Made by a program: the position numbers and the translations under genes
Part shown: positions 21,503 through 32,728 of the stretch, piece by piece
Numbering within the stretch: position 1 is the stretch's first letter
Layout: every line of letters begins with the position of its first letter
From: Cryptomeria japonica
Lineage: Eukaryota > Streptophyta > Pinopsida > Cupressales > Cupressaceae
Length of the DNA stretch: 62,000 bases
Assembly: GCF_030272615.1 (NCBI RefSeq)
Contig: NC_081408.1
Span: forward strand, 615,100,476-615,162,475
Direction: 5' to 3'
The notes under the pieces: model-generated
What the model saw: the letters and a program-made list of their open reading frames with translations, nothing else
What the model was told of the DNA's origin: nothing
Database searches by the model: none

Positions 21503-22230
21503 CTAACATTCCTTGCATATAGGGTTAGTAGGTTTCATCAACTTAGGAAGATCTCTCACAACTTGAGTAGAAATTATCTTAATAATGTTATCAAAATTCA
21601 AATGACACATCCTTCTATGCCACAACAAACTTTCATCTATTTGAGCAATCAAAAAACTTTTACCAGCAACATTTAAGTGAAAGATATTACCTTTAGTCTT
21701 TGTACCCGATGCAATCTCAATTTTAGAACTACCCAAGATTCTACACTTGCCATTCTTGAATTGAAGATCATATCCCTTGTCAATCATCTATTCAACACTC
21801 AAAAGATTATGCTTTGGGCCTTCTACATATAAGACATCATCAGTATTGTGCTTACCATCAAGAGAAATGGAACCTCTACCACGGATTATACCAGCTTTGT
21901 CATCACCAAACCTTACAATACCACCTTCATACTTTTACAAACTCACAAACTTATTCTTATCACTTGTCATATGTTGAGAGCATCCACTGTCAATCACCCA
22001 TTCATCTTTCTCTTCAACTTGTGTGACCAAATCTCTTTCCCCATTTGTGCAGCTAGCAGAATCAATAGGCATTGAATCATCTTCCTTGATAACAATAAAC
22101 ACCCATTGATTATCACTTGAACCACCTTTATCAGATTCATCTTCTATCACACCTTCATCAACAACATAATAACATCTCTTCTAAAATATAGGTTTGTTAG
22201 GTCTTGTCTTAGGATCTCTTTTCGGACACA
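21503..22230 (-). pseudogene. pol: protease and pre-integrase region of copia A
   Basis: The protease active site is seen in EKDEWVIDSGCSQHMTSDK (about 21965-22020), with the D-S-G triad. The pre-integrase zinc region follows: ESLLWHRRMCHLNFDNI and KPTNPICKEC (21503-21787). Two open pieces are separated by stops. Protease would release the Gag and Pol proteins. Confidence 0.75.
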
Positions 22231-23100
22231 TTGAGGCAAAATGACCTATCTTATTGCAAGAAAAACATTTAAGAGGCAATTTTGCTTAATACTTACCAAC
22301 TCCTTTAGGTAATCTCTTGGCACCAAGGGCTTCAATCTCCTCAAGATTTCGCTCTTCTTCTTAAATTTCTTTCATCTCTTTCTCATATCTGGATATCTTC
22401 CTTGAAGAAATTTCACATAGATCATATCTTTGCTTACCCTTCAAAAACACTAGCCTTGAATACAAATTTTGTCTTAGGAAGGGAGTCACTAAACTCACTT
22501 AATTAAAAGGCTGAAAGCTTACCAATAAACAGGTTCGTAGTTACATTAGTCACAGTTCGGATCTCCTTAATAGTAGCAACTTTGTGTTTATATGATGCAA
22601 GTAAGGATCTGAACACTTTAGCAACAATATCTGATTCTTCTAATGTTCCGCCAGCACATATAATATTGCATATAAGTTCATTCACTCTTTGCATGAATGA
22701 AGTGATATTCTCATCTTCGCTCATCTTAAACATCTCATATTTACCCTAAAGGCTCTACAACTTAGCAATCTTCACATAACTGCCACCTTCATACAAAATT
22801 TCCAACTTTTTCCAAATCTCATGAGCAGTCTTCAATTCCATAATATTTGTCATCTCAAAATTAGTCAGAGCATTCAACAATGCTTCCTTAGCCCTAATAT
22901 TGTATTCAATTTTCTTTATCTCATCCAGAGTTGAAGGACCATTTGGAGGAATGGTATACTTGTCTTTGGTAATTGTCTTGTAAGATTCACCAATGCATCT
23001 TAAATGGAACTCCATGTGATTATTCCAAAAAGAGTAGTTAGTACCATCAAATCTAGGACTGTCCTTCTTGTAGGTTGCTATCCTAGATCATCTCAAGTGG
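22231..23100 (-). pseudogene. gag: Gag of copia A
   Basis: The N-terminus near 23096 reads YKKDSPRFDGTNYSFW, the usual start of copia Gag. MEFHLRCIGESYKTI and ELKTAHEIWKKLEILYEGG follow (22755-23015), then MSEDENITSFMQRVNEL and FRSLLASYKHKVATIKEIR (22503-22733). A zinc-knuckle region lies near 22210-22270 but is frayed. Several stops and frameshifts are present. Confidence 0.75.
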
Positions 23101-23116
23101 TTAAGCTTCTTTGGAG

Positions 23117-23134
23117 GAACCTACTCTGTTACCA
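23117..23134 (-). other. primer binding site, copia A
   Basis: TGGTAACAGAGTAGG on the minus strand, two bases after the 5' LTR end. It differs from the canonical initiator-Met site TGGTATCAGAGC at only a few positions. Initiator tRNA-Met is the known primer for most plant copia elements. Confidence 0.7.
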
Positions 23135-23136
23135 AT

Positions 23137-24269
23137 TGACGAAATATCTCTGATTCCGAGAAGACAACTGAGAAGGGGGGGGTGAATCAATTGTCTCACA
23201 AACTTACATAATTTAAAATTATTCTTAGATCTGATAATTAAGCATGAAAGCATAAATCAACAACACATCAAGAACACACATAACACCAAGATTTTTGACA
23301 TGGAAAACCTGGTCAAGGGAAAAACAACAGTAGGCAACTACCCATAATAAAATGATACTCTATTACAAGTATTAAAAATATTACAATGGGAAGCACATTT
23401 ATTCAGACTCACTTCCTAGAGCTCATTGCTCAAAAATAAGAAAGGGCTACAACCCAGGGAAGACTCCCTATCTTACAAACGAGTTCATATCACATCCAGA
23501 AGATCATGAACTGAAGAATAACATCTCCTTAATGCCTAGCTACAGTTTCGGTTAAGCACATAACAACTTTCTCTTATTCACACTTCTTCTCAGATTCTGA
23601 AAGATATATACATTCATCGCACATATATTTTGATTCTCATTCATACATATACATAATTACAAAGATATTACATTTATTTATACATGACATCAACCTTGTG
23701 AAGATCATAAAGGTCGACTCAACACTCACCACCTAATTACAAAAATATAACCACACACACTACAATATCACATACGGATCAAGTAATGTCGGCTAAGATG
23801 TATCACATACCCAAATCACACGCCTCGAATACGAAACACCTCCAATAATTATGCATAAAAAATCCGCAACTCGCTACAAGTATCTTGTTGTCCAAAAACA
23901 TGAATAACACTAGCATATTGGAGAAAATAATTAATTACATGCACAACAATCAATGTGGACCACCAAAACAAAAGGCACATGATCAAAAACATCCATAAGC
24001 ATTATGAATTACCACCACAACATCCACACCAACACAAATTTCTAGAATAATCATTATCTCTATACTAAACCTCACGAACACAAATTGCAATGATTGTCAA
24101 CCTGGAAAACTCACTTGAAGAGCTCCAAACCATAAACCACTTGAATTGAAGATACAAATCAATGTGTCAAACATATCTCCAAATCCACAGATCAGGATAT
24201 TACAATGCGAAGCAGTGCAGATCAAAATATTGACACTCTGTCACCACTGAAAAACTAGCCACAACATAG
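23137..24269 (-). mobile_element. 5' LTR of copia A, cut by copia B
   Basis: It aligns with 17241 onward from TGACGAAATATCTCTG to about ACTAGCCACAACATAG, then stops abruptly at the copia B LTR (24270). About 250 bases present in the 3' LTR (to 18621) are missing. TATAAATA is at 23685-23692 (minus). The LTR-end hairpin at 23162-23197 pairs AGACAACTGA with TCAATTGTCT around a G-run; the one odd pair is G-U on the sense strand. Confidence 0.8.
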
Positions 24270-25905
24270 TGTTAATCTTAGAGGATCCAATTAATACTGA
24301 GAGGGGGGTGAATCAGTATTAACAAAAACTGAAACTTTCAACACCAAAGCAGACTTATCTCAGATTTGAAAACATTCAACATTTAAACCAATTCTTCATA
24401 ACATATTTCCTTATCAGATCTAGATAATCATTTCCACTTATGCAAACTTATTAATCAGATTAGCCATCAATTCAATATCAGATCAACAAAAACTATTACC
24501 AACTTATTAACTAATCAGAATGCTTCATCAACCATATAATCATTAATAATGGTAACCACTTTAAGATCTCTGATAGACAAACACAAACTGTCTTAACCGG
24601 TAATCAGGAATAAAAAATGAACATCACAAGAAAGTCATTCCACAAATGAACACCATGATTTTCACTTGGAAACCCAAATAGGGAAAAACCACGGTGGAAA
24701 TTGGTACCCACAAATATTTTGCACTCTTTTGGAATGCGCCTTGTTAGGAGCCAAACTCGATTGGAAGCTTACAATGATGCCCTGTTAGGAGTCACCTAGT
24801 TAAGGGATTTACCTCAGCCCTTTTAGAAGCTTTGATATGTTAGGATCAACCTCGCAAGAGGATTTAGAAATTAGATATTGAGTCACCCTGTTAGGGGATT
24901 TTACAACGTGAGGTCTATTAGGACCTACCCGGTTAAGGGATTTTAGCTGTTGTAATTGTTAGAGAACAATAGTGAATGATCTGCACAGAACTCAACTGCT
25001 TGCTTGATCAGATCCAATTAAGTTCTAAGTTTGCATCTCACTGGCAGATCTTCTCAAACACTAGTTCGACTTCACACACTTCTCAAAATCATCAATACAA
25101 CAAAACATCAACCTTACTGACATAAATAACTTTTACAACTAGGTCGGCATCAAAACCCTAAGACTTACTATGTAGATCATCACCAATCTTTACAACTAAT
25201 TACAATTCATCATATGGATCATTAAAATCAATTACAAATCAATATCAACCGTTGAATGATCATAGATCATCATGAAAAGTTGATCTGGTACAAAGTCAAA
25301 CCCTTAGCACATTCCGCTAAGGACTTTGCACATTCCCAAGAAATTTGTTTTCCAAATGCACCAAAACATGTTTCAAACACATCATGCACTTTGTGTTGCT
25401 TTATCATCAACATGTGAACTTGATGTAGATCACCGCCAAACCAAAAATCATTACCGCCTAAGATAATTCTTTACCAGTCCTTAAACCCTTCATAAACCTT
25501 GGCAAAACTTCATCAAAAATTCAAAACATGCCTTCCAATAACCATCATAGGATGTGGTTCTTGTTACATACTCAAATACATCATAAAAGCTTATGTATCA
25601 AACCACAAGTCACCAAACATCGCTAATCACCTGATTCCATCAAAACTTATCTGCTTTACCGGTTAAGGTCCTAATTCATGGTCTTGCAGGTAAAAATTGT
25701 CAAACTATCAAACTCTAACTCCAGTAGACCAAATAACTTAGCCAACAAGTCAATCATCGAAAACCATTTGTAAACATCATTAAACATCAATTGACCCTGG
25801 TTTCCATCAATGACAACACAAATAACTGATCATGTCATCTTTCCTCTACCGGTACAGTCATCCATCATCATCTCAACCTCATCAGTTATGCCAAACATGC
25901 CAACA
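24270..25905 (-). mobile_element. 3' LTR of copia B
   Basis: On the minus strand it begins TGTTGGCATGTTTGGC next to the PPT (25906-25920) and ends ATTAACA at 24270, about 1636 bp. It holds the perfect hairpin at 24291-24322 and several ACCGGT sites (24596, about 25658, about 25848). No second LTR is in the window. Confidence 0.8.
24291..24322 (-). other. LTR-end hairpin with C-rich loop, copia B
   Basis: Arms TTAATACTGA (24291-24300) and TCAGTATTAA (24313-24322) pair perfectly over 10 bases around GAGGGGGGTGAA (plus strand). The loop matches those of copia A and D, but the stem is a different sequence, so pairing has been kept through change. Confidence 0.75.
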
Positions 25906-25920
25906 ATATCCCCCTTTGGC
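25906..25920 (-). other. polypurine tract, copia B
   Basis: GCCAAAGGGGGATAT on the minus strand directly ahead of the LTR start TGTTGG. Confidence 0.75.
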
Positions 25921-26289
25921 ATTGATGGCAACACTAAATATCAACATACTCAACTCATACTATTTCACTATGTTCTGGACCTTCTTTGCAAGTCTTCTCT
26001 TCTCTGTTGCACCTCATCTACCAGTTACACTCTATCTTCAATTACACATCTTCTCCTCCTGATCATATGTCTTCTCTTGACTAATCATATTTCTTCTACC
26101 CCTTTGACAACAATGCCAAAGGTGCATAAGCATCACAAATCATCAAGCTTGCTGTAGCTGCTATCTTCAACATGTCTGCAAACTCATCTAAGTTGCTCCC
26201 CCTGCGGAGTAGCCTACATCTCATCAATCCAAAGTGAAAAATAGTCATGAAGCCCACTGGATTGATGCATCCTGCATTCTAGTTTTTTC

Positions 26290-26716
26290 TAAGTAGGGTT
26301 ATAACCCCTAATTTACCTCTGAGATACTCAAAGGTAGTCTTCGACAATGGTTTTGTTAAAATGTCTACTAGCTGCTCTTTGTTTGTCACATAGTCAATTT
26401 TGACTTGTTTTTCCTATACTCTTTCCCTTAGAAAATGATATTTCAATTCTATGTGCTTAGTTCTTGCATGTAGCACAAGATTTTTTGAAATATTAATTGC
26501 ACTAGTATTATCACAATAAATAGTTATCGATTCAGACATATCAAATCTGAATCCTTCAAGCACATGTCTCATCTAGACTGCCTGCGTGCAATTCATTGAT
26601 GCAGCAACATACTCTGCCTCTGGTGTTGACTGAGAAACACAAGTTTGCTTCTTACCAATCTGCCTCTAAGAAGAAAAGCTCCACCGGTAGTGCTTTTTCG
26701 GTCATCTACATTGCCG
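26290..26716 (-). pseudogene. pol: RNase H of copia B with internal deletion
   Basis: Minus-strand text encodes copia RNase H motifs: a CDNTSAINISKN-like region near 26480-26530, TKHIELKYHFLRE-like text near 26430-26460, and GGAFL-like text near 26680. At about 26706-26716 the text jumps from KRIFRQC to the DDRKSTTG region. In copia D about 110 more bases lie between these two points, so the start of the domain is deleted. Confidence 0.7.
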
Positions 26717-27720
26717 AAATATCCTTTTCACTGCTACCAAGTGAGTCTCCTTAGGATCTTTTTCAAATCTAGCAACCAATCTAACAACATGTGCAATATT
26801 CGGTCTGCTATGAACAACATAATGCAATTTACCAATCCTAGATCTGTATTCTTTCTCATCGACAGATGGTGAATCATCTTGTCTAGACAGTTTGCAGCCT
26901 GTCACCATCGGAGTACCAACCAATTTACAATCCTCCATGCCAAATGTTTTCAACACCTCTTTGGCATGCTTACTCTGACAGATAAAAATTCCACCATCCA
27001 ATTGCTGGACCTGCAACCCAATAAAAAATTTAATTTCTCCAATAAGAGACTTCTCAAATTCCTTTTTCATCTCCTCAACAAAATCCATGCATAAGTCATC
27101 ATTACCACCAAAGATAATGTTATCCACAAAAAAAAATACATGCATAAGTCATCATTACCACCAAAGATAATGTCATCCACAAATACTTCAGCTATCAATA
27201 CTTTCTCTCCATTAGTCTTTAGATATATGTACCTGTCCTCACTGGTATGTTGGAATCCTATCTTGATCACGTGTGCATGCGACCTTTCAAACCATGCTCT
27301 CAGTGCTTGCTTCAATCTATATAGTTCCTTATGTAGTTTACAAACAATATCTTTGTCTTTAGACAAAGCAAATCCATTTGGTTGTTCTATGTATACTTCT
27401 TCTTCAAGGATGCCATTGAGAAAAGCTGATTTAACATCCATTTGATAGACTTTAAATCATTTAAATGCAACATAAGCAAGTAGAATTATTACTCCTTCCA
27501 ATCTTGCCATAGGAGCAAAGGTTTCACCATAATCTTCTCCTTCTTCTTATGCATAGCCTTTGCAAACCAATCTTTCTTTATTTCTCACAACCTTGCCTTC
27601 TTCATTTAACTTGTTTCTAAAGACCCATTTAGTTTCAATCACATTCTTGTCTTCCGATCTAGGAACAAGTGTCCATGTCTTGTTCTTCTCTATCCAATCC
27701 AACTCCTCATTCATTTCACT
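26717..27720 (-). pseudogene. pol: reverse transcriptase of copia B
   Basis: Open pieces at 26702-27145 and 27067-27441 read [40 protein letters not shown] and [16 protein letters not shown], then KKEFEKSLIGEIKFFIGLQV and GTPMVTGCKLSRQDDSP. The catalytic motif occurs twice because of a 53-bp tandem duplication, which shifts the frame. The N-terminal RT part (KWVFRNK-like) extends to about 27660 with stops. Confidence 0.8.
27086..27183 (-). repeat. 53-bp tandem duplication over the RT active site, copia B
   Basis: CATGCATAAGTCATCATTAC and the 25 bases after it occur at 27086-27130 and again at 27139-27183, with a short A-rich spacer. The copies differ at one base. The unit encodes the [15 protein letters not shown] region, so the catalytic loop is duplicated and the frame moves by two. 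Confidence 0.9.
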
Positions 27721-28842
27721 AATCCAGTAATCATCCTTTAATGCCTCTCTTATTGTTTTCGGCTCAATAGTAGAAATCAGACATGAATTTTCTCTGAATT
27801 TCCTCCTTGTTTGTACTCCAACATGTTTATCTCCAATTATTTGTTCTTCTGAGTGATTTAACCTAGCATACCTTCGAATAACCGGTTCCGGTGCTGTGCT
27901 TCCTTCTTTATATTCTTCATCTTCTTTATAGCTCTCTGCATTTACTGGTTGAGCACCTATTTCTGGAACATTTTTCTCATTAGTTTTCTACACTTCCGGT
28001 TCTATAAACACAAGTCTTTCTTCATCTTTCTCAGGCTCAGATCTGATGGTCTCTCCATATTTCTTAGAGAGTTCATCTATGCTTACATTAGCACTCTCAA
28101 TCATCTTCTTAGTTATCTTGTTATAAAATTTAAATGCCTTACTCTTTGTAGAGTAACCAAGAAAAATGCCCTCATCACACTTAGCATCAAACTTTTTAGT
28201 GTAATCATCTCTCTTAATATAACATTTACTCCTAATTTTTTTGAAATAACTTACACTAGGAGTCTTTCCATGCCATAATTCATAAGGTATTTTGTTATTA
28301 CCTTTTTTGACAAGTATCCAATTCAAAGTATAGACAACAGTGCTGACTGCTTCTCTCCAAAACATCTTCGGTACTTCACCTTGAATTATCATGGTTCTAG
28401 TAGCTTCAACAACTATTCTATTCATTCTCTCTGCTATCTCATTTTGTTGTGGAGTTCTAAGAGTTGACATCTGCCTCTTAATTCCCTGTTCATCACATAA
28501 CTTCACAAACTCATCAGAAGTAAATTCACCTCCCCCCCGGTTAGATCTCAAACATTTTAGATTCTTCCTGGTATCTTTCTCAACAAGAGCTTTAAATTCT
28601 TTAAACTTACATAAAGCCTCAGACTTTTCTCTCAGAAAAGTTACTCACATCATTTTTGAATAATCATTAGTAACGATCATAAAATACTTATCACCAAAAT
28701 AGCTCTTAGTTCTCATAGGACCACAAAGATCAGTATGAACCAAATCAAGAGTATTCTCTAAAGAGAAAGACTTACTCTTAAAGGACACATAGGTCATCTT
28801 ACCCATATGACAATCCTTGCATAACACATTGTTGGGTTTCAC
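27721..28842 (-). pseudogene. pol: integrase of copia B
   Basis: The core is open at 27988-28551: MRSNRGGGEFTSDEF, EQGIKRQMSTLRTPQQNEI, AERMNRIVVEATRTMI, VSTVVYTLNW and GIFLGYSTKSKAFKFYN. An upstream piece at 28645-28842 shows CKDCHMGKMTYVSFKSKS and LVHTDLCGPMRTKS. A run of seven C on the plus strand adds one Gly codon to RGGEF. Here the Q after GIKR is intact, unlike copia A, C and D. Confidence 0.8.
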
Positions 28843-29450
28843 AAGCTAGGGAAACCTCTAACAATACTTGACTTACTAACTTTAATCAAATTGTCAAAAT
28901 TGACACGACAAAATCTCTTGTGCCACAACCAGCTGTCTTCAATATTCGCCACCAAACAATCATTTACATTAGTATTCAGATGAAATAGATTACCTCTAGT
29001 ATGCTTCCTAGTAGAAATCATTTCTCCATTATTTTCAAGAATCCTGCACACTCCACTTTTGAATTCAAGTAGATATCCCTTATCATTAAGTTGTCCAACA
29101 CTCAAGAGGTTATGTTTTATTCCTTCAACCCAAAAGACATCATTTGTATTACTCTTCCCATTTAATGAAATTGATCCTTTACCTTTGACCATGCAGGGAG
29201 AGTTATTACCAAATCTTACAACACCTCCATCAAACTCTTGAAGGGATAAGAACTTATTTTTGTCACCGATCATGTGGTGTAAGCAACCACTATCTATTAT
29301 CCATTCATCATTGTTATCCATGTGAGACACCAAAGACTTCTCATCAGTCAGATCCTCTTTCACAACAACAAATACTATCTCCTCATTGTCGTCTTCTTCC
29401 AATTCATCATCAGTCCCACCTTCATCCACTGCAACTTAACAATGTTTCTT
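28839..29450 (-). pseudogene. pol: protease and pre-integrase region of copia B
   Basis: Open for 196 codons. An acidic N-part (DDELEEDDNEEIVFVVVKED) leads to the protease site DEWIIDSGCLHHMIGDKNK (D-S-G). The domain continues with FDGGVVRFGNNSPCMVKGKG and HNLLSVGQLNDKGY. The pre-integrase zinc region follows with SWLWHKRFCRVNFDNL. The order is typical of copia. Confidence 0.82.
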
Positions 29451-29475
29451 GCTTTTTCTTTTGAATCTCCTAAAA

Positions 29476-30180
29476 TTATGATTTCTTATCAGTGTTAGGG
29501 AGGTTAACAGCTATGTGTCCAATCTTACTACAAGAGAAACACTTCAAGGGTAATTTACCTTTATATTTACCTGTTCCTCTAGGGAATCTTCTAGCCAGTA
29601 ATGCCTCAAGTTCCATCAGATGATCTTCATCATCACCGTGACCTCTGCTACCGCCATGACTAGACCTACAGTCATGATTATGACAAACATCTTTTCCTTT
29701 TCTTGCTGATGTACCGGTTACAAAATCCTTAAAAGCAAATTCAAAAGGTTTGGAAACACTATTATCAAAACTGTTAAGTTCAAATGCAATTAACTTTCCA
29801 ATTATAGAATCAATAATAACTTTATCTTTTGAAATGGATCTCAGTTCTTGAATAATAGACACTCTGATAGAATACTGCGGTAAAAGAGTTCTAAGCATTT
29901 TACTAACAATAGTACCATCTTCAATCTTACCTCCGACACTCTTTATTCCACCTACAACTTCCTTAATCCTTTGTCCATATTGAGCTATGTTCTCACCGTC
30001 AACCATTTTCATATCATTAAATTTTCCTCTCAAACTCTCTTCCTTTGCCCTTTGTACATGTTCATCTCCTCCAGAAATTTAATTTAATTTCTCCCATACC
30101 TCATTAGCAGTTTCTATTCCACGAACATCAAAAAACTCAGAGTCAGACAAAGTATTTACAATTGGTTCAAGAGCCTAAAT
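29476..30180 (-). pseudogene. gag: Gag of copia B, N-terminus missing
   Basis: The open 185 codons (29476-30033) read MKMVDGENIAQYGQRIKEV and SKMLRTLLPQYSIRVSIIQE, ending in a zinc knuckle CFSCSKIGHIAVNLP whose last Cys is lost. Upstream text to about 30180 (FFDVRGIETANEVWEKLN, with a stop) belongs to the same domain. It is cut by the junction with the Tat element 2 LTR, so the Gag start and 5' LTR are gone. Confidence 0.8.
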
Positions 30181-31249
30181 GTTTTCTACTTGATTCTTCT
30201 AACCACTTTCTAAATTATTCTAACCATTCCTAAATAGCCTAATCCATTTCCTAAAAATTGTCACATTCCTAAGCAACTTGAAGTCACTTCTCAAAGTGTC
30301 AAAGTCTTTGAAAAGCATTAAATGCTTTGTCTCCAGCAAGTTAACCCCTAAAGTCTTCCAAACCATTAATGGCTCTTACATGACCATTAATGGTTAAAAT
30401 CAACTCACCCACATGGTTAGAGACTTTCCCTCTAACTCAACCCTCATTTGACTCATGGGTCTCTTCAAGCATTTATTGCTTTGATCATGGTTATCCCCAC
30501 TAACTCTTGCACAAGAGTTTATCCATTGGATAAAAGCATTATTCATTGGATAAAGGCTTTATTCATTCAACTCAAGCCTAACCTTACCTCCCAAGCTAAC
30601 CTTCATGTCATTTCAAGCATTTAATGCTTCTTCCCTCTCCTCTCAAGCCATCTCATGTTGACATTTGTCATCCTGGGATTGGGTTGAAAGCCCTCACATA
30701 GATCATAAGCCCATTAATCCCGACCCTTGTTGAGATTACTCAATCTCAACCATCCATTGCTCCGTTTTTCCTATAAATAGAGCCCATTCCTTCTTAATCC
30801 AGATCCAGAAATCTTGTATGCATCTAATCTATACTAAAATTGAGAGAGCATTTTAGGAGAAAATCATATCTAAATTGTTATTTTGGTTAAAATCAATATA
30901 GCTTAATTAGGCTTTCTCATATTTAGCTTCTATTTGCATATTTTAAACATTTTTCATAAATCATGAATCTTCATAAGACTTCCATAGTAGTGCAAAAAGC
31001 TAAGGGCTACACTCATGTGGAACTTGGAGAGGAGAGGAGCAAGGGAGGAGCAACTATGAGCATGTTGGCAAGCATTTGGGAGTGTTTTGTGTCTTTTCTC
31101 CGTTTTTGTATGCTTTCCATTAAATGTTTGATATCTCTCTTGATATGCATGCTTAGGATTGTAGTTTCCTTTGTATTTCATTTATGATTGATACTACTAA
31201 CACTAATGAATGATTTGTCTTGTGTTCCTAACATCCTTTTTGCAGTACA
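30181..31249 (+). mobile_element. 5' LTR of Tat element 2, 5' truncated
   Basis: From about 30190 it matches the 3' LTR from about 45093 (GATTCTTCT, CATTCCTAA, ACCATTAATGGCTCTTACAT). The first 390 or so bases of the LTR (compare 44704-45093) are missing. It ends TGCAGTACA at 31249, six bases before the PBS. The fragment joins directly to copia B Gag. Confidence 0.85.
30772..30779 (+). promoter_or_regulatory. TATA box in 5' LTR of Tat element 2
   Basis: TATAAATA within CCTATAAATAGAGCCC, about 470 bases before the LTR end, as in element 1. Confidence 0.65.
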
Positions 31250-31254
31250 TCATT

Positions 31255-31273
31255 TGGTGAACCTGACGTGAAT
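31255..31273 (+). other. primer binding site, Tat element 2
   Basis: TGGTGAACCTGACGTGAAT follows the LTR end TACA after five bases. Element 3 has nearly the same site (TGGTGAACCCAACGTGAAC). Primer tRNA not identified. Confidence 0.75.
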
Positions 31274-31656
31274 CGAATAGGCAACCTTTTGATAATAAAA
31301 CTACTAACTTTTTTTGAAAATTATTGAAATTGACACACAGGTTGTGCTTTAGCGCTATTGAACATGCTTTATCGCATTCTATAGTTGAGGATTTAGTACT
31401 TTTGTCTGCAGTATGATGCTTTTGTCTTGCAATTAGTGCCTTTGTTTGAGTTATAGCACTATTGTAACTCTTTTAGCGCTTTTGCGCTCTCTATTTGACA
31501 TAATTTTGATTTTGTTTGACAGTTTAGTTTAGTGCTTTTGTCCCTCTTATAGTGCTTTTGGCGTTCTTTTAGCGCCTTTGTTATTATTTCAGCTCTTTTG
31601 AATTAAAGTGGTGCTTCTGTGTTTACAAAGAGTAGCACTATTGCAATAGAGAGTTG

Positions 31657-31658
<2 letters not shown>

Positions 31659-31733
<75 letters not shown>
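31659..31733. repeat. (AT)37 microsatellite
   Basis: An uninterrupted AT run of about 75 bases in the leader of Tat element 2. Confidence 0.95.
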
Positions 31734-31734
<1 letters not shown>

Positions 31735-32728
31735 CCAAAAAATCAAAATTTTAGGCTTGTAGAAGCCCACCAAAAACTTTCATTTCACTAACTTGTTCTC
31801 TTTTTGTGCAGGTTTTTTGTTAACTTCTTGTTTTGCAGGATTCAAGGAGTTAAAACTTAGGGATTTTTATTTTTTTTTGCTTTCTAACTTTGTTTTGAAG
31901 TTGGATTAAAAAGAATTCACTTTCCCTTGTGGACTAAAAACAAACTTCACTTTTCTATTTGGGTTATAAAATTAACACAATTTTTCAGTTTGGGGCTTAA
32001 AAAGAACTTCATTTTGCAAAGTTAAAAAGAACCACAAAATCAAACAAACAACTTTGTTTTATTGCAAGTTAGGAACAAATTTTCATTTTGGGTTTAAAAC
32101 AAAGAAACAAATTTTATTTCTTGCAAAGGCTAAAACTCACAATCAACATTTCCCTTTGTAAAAGTTAAAAAGAACAAACAACTTGTCCCTTTTTGTTACA
32201 AAACCGATTTTACTTCAAGCAAAAACGTGCTTCAATTTGGTAGACTAGGATTTTCACTTTCCTAGTTAGACAACATATTGCTTTGAGGAATTAAAAAAAA
32301 TACCATGTTTGTTGGAGAAACATCTCCAAAATAACATTTAAATCACATTGCAGTAAACCAGTTAAAAAGAACAAGTGTTTTCAGTGTTTGGCACACTTGT
32401 GCAAAAATCTATAGAGTGGTCCTACTTCTAACACACACTATCCTCTCCCTTGTCTCTCGTGGTCCTAGGTGCAAGAGAAAAGTGTTAGTAATGCTCAAAA
32501 TTTTATATTTTTAAGAGAGGCCTGCCAAGAGACACATCACTCTTGGGAATGACCTTGCACGGTAAATCCTTCGAGAGCGAAAGCTATAGCCTTGGGTATA
32601 GCCGTTCCTACAGTGTAACTTGCCGAAAGGACATATGGGCCCCACCACAAGTTACAAGGCTCTTAAGTGAGTCACTCCAAAATGAACTTATGTCCAAAAA
32701 CATCAAACATTACTAGACACCTTTTATT

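Larger units (their letters stand above)
17241..24269 (-). mobile_element. Ty1/copia retrotransposon, copia A (decayed)
   Basis: Minus-strand order: 5' LTR (23137-24269, cut), PBS, gag, protease, integrase, RT, RNase H, PPT and 3' LTR (17241-18621). The gene order with integrase ahead of RT defines Ty1/copia. All reading frames are interrupted. The 5' LTR is broken by copia B at 24270, and its remainder is not in the window. Confidence 0.9.
24270..30180 (-). mobile_element. Ty1/copia retrotransposon, copia B (5' end lost)
   Basis: Minus strand: 3' LTR (24270-25905), PPT, RNase H, RT, integrase, protease and Gag up to about 30180. There Gag runs straight into the truncated LTR of Tat element 2. 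The 5' LTR, PBS and Gag start are absent. It is inserted in the copia A 5' LTR. Its sequence is distinct from the A and C/D families. Confidence 0.88.

Noticed and set aside
30954-31187. Open frames on both strands near the end of the element 2 LTR
   Set aside because: They lie in LTR sequence between TATA box and PBS; no motif.
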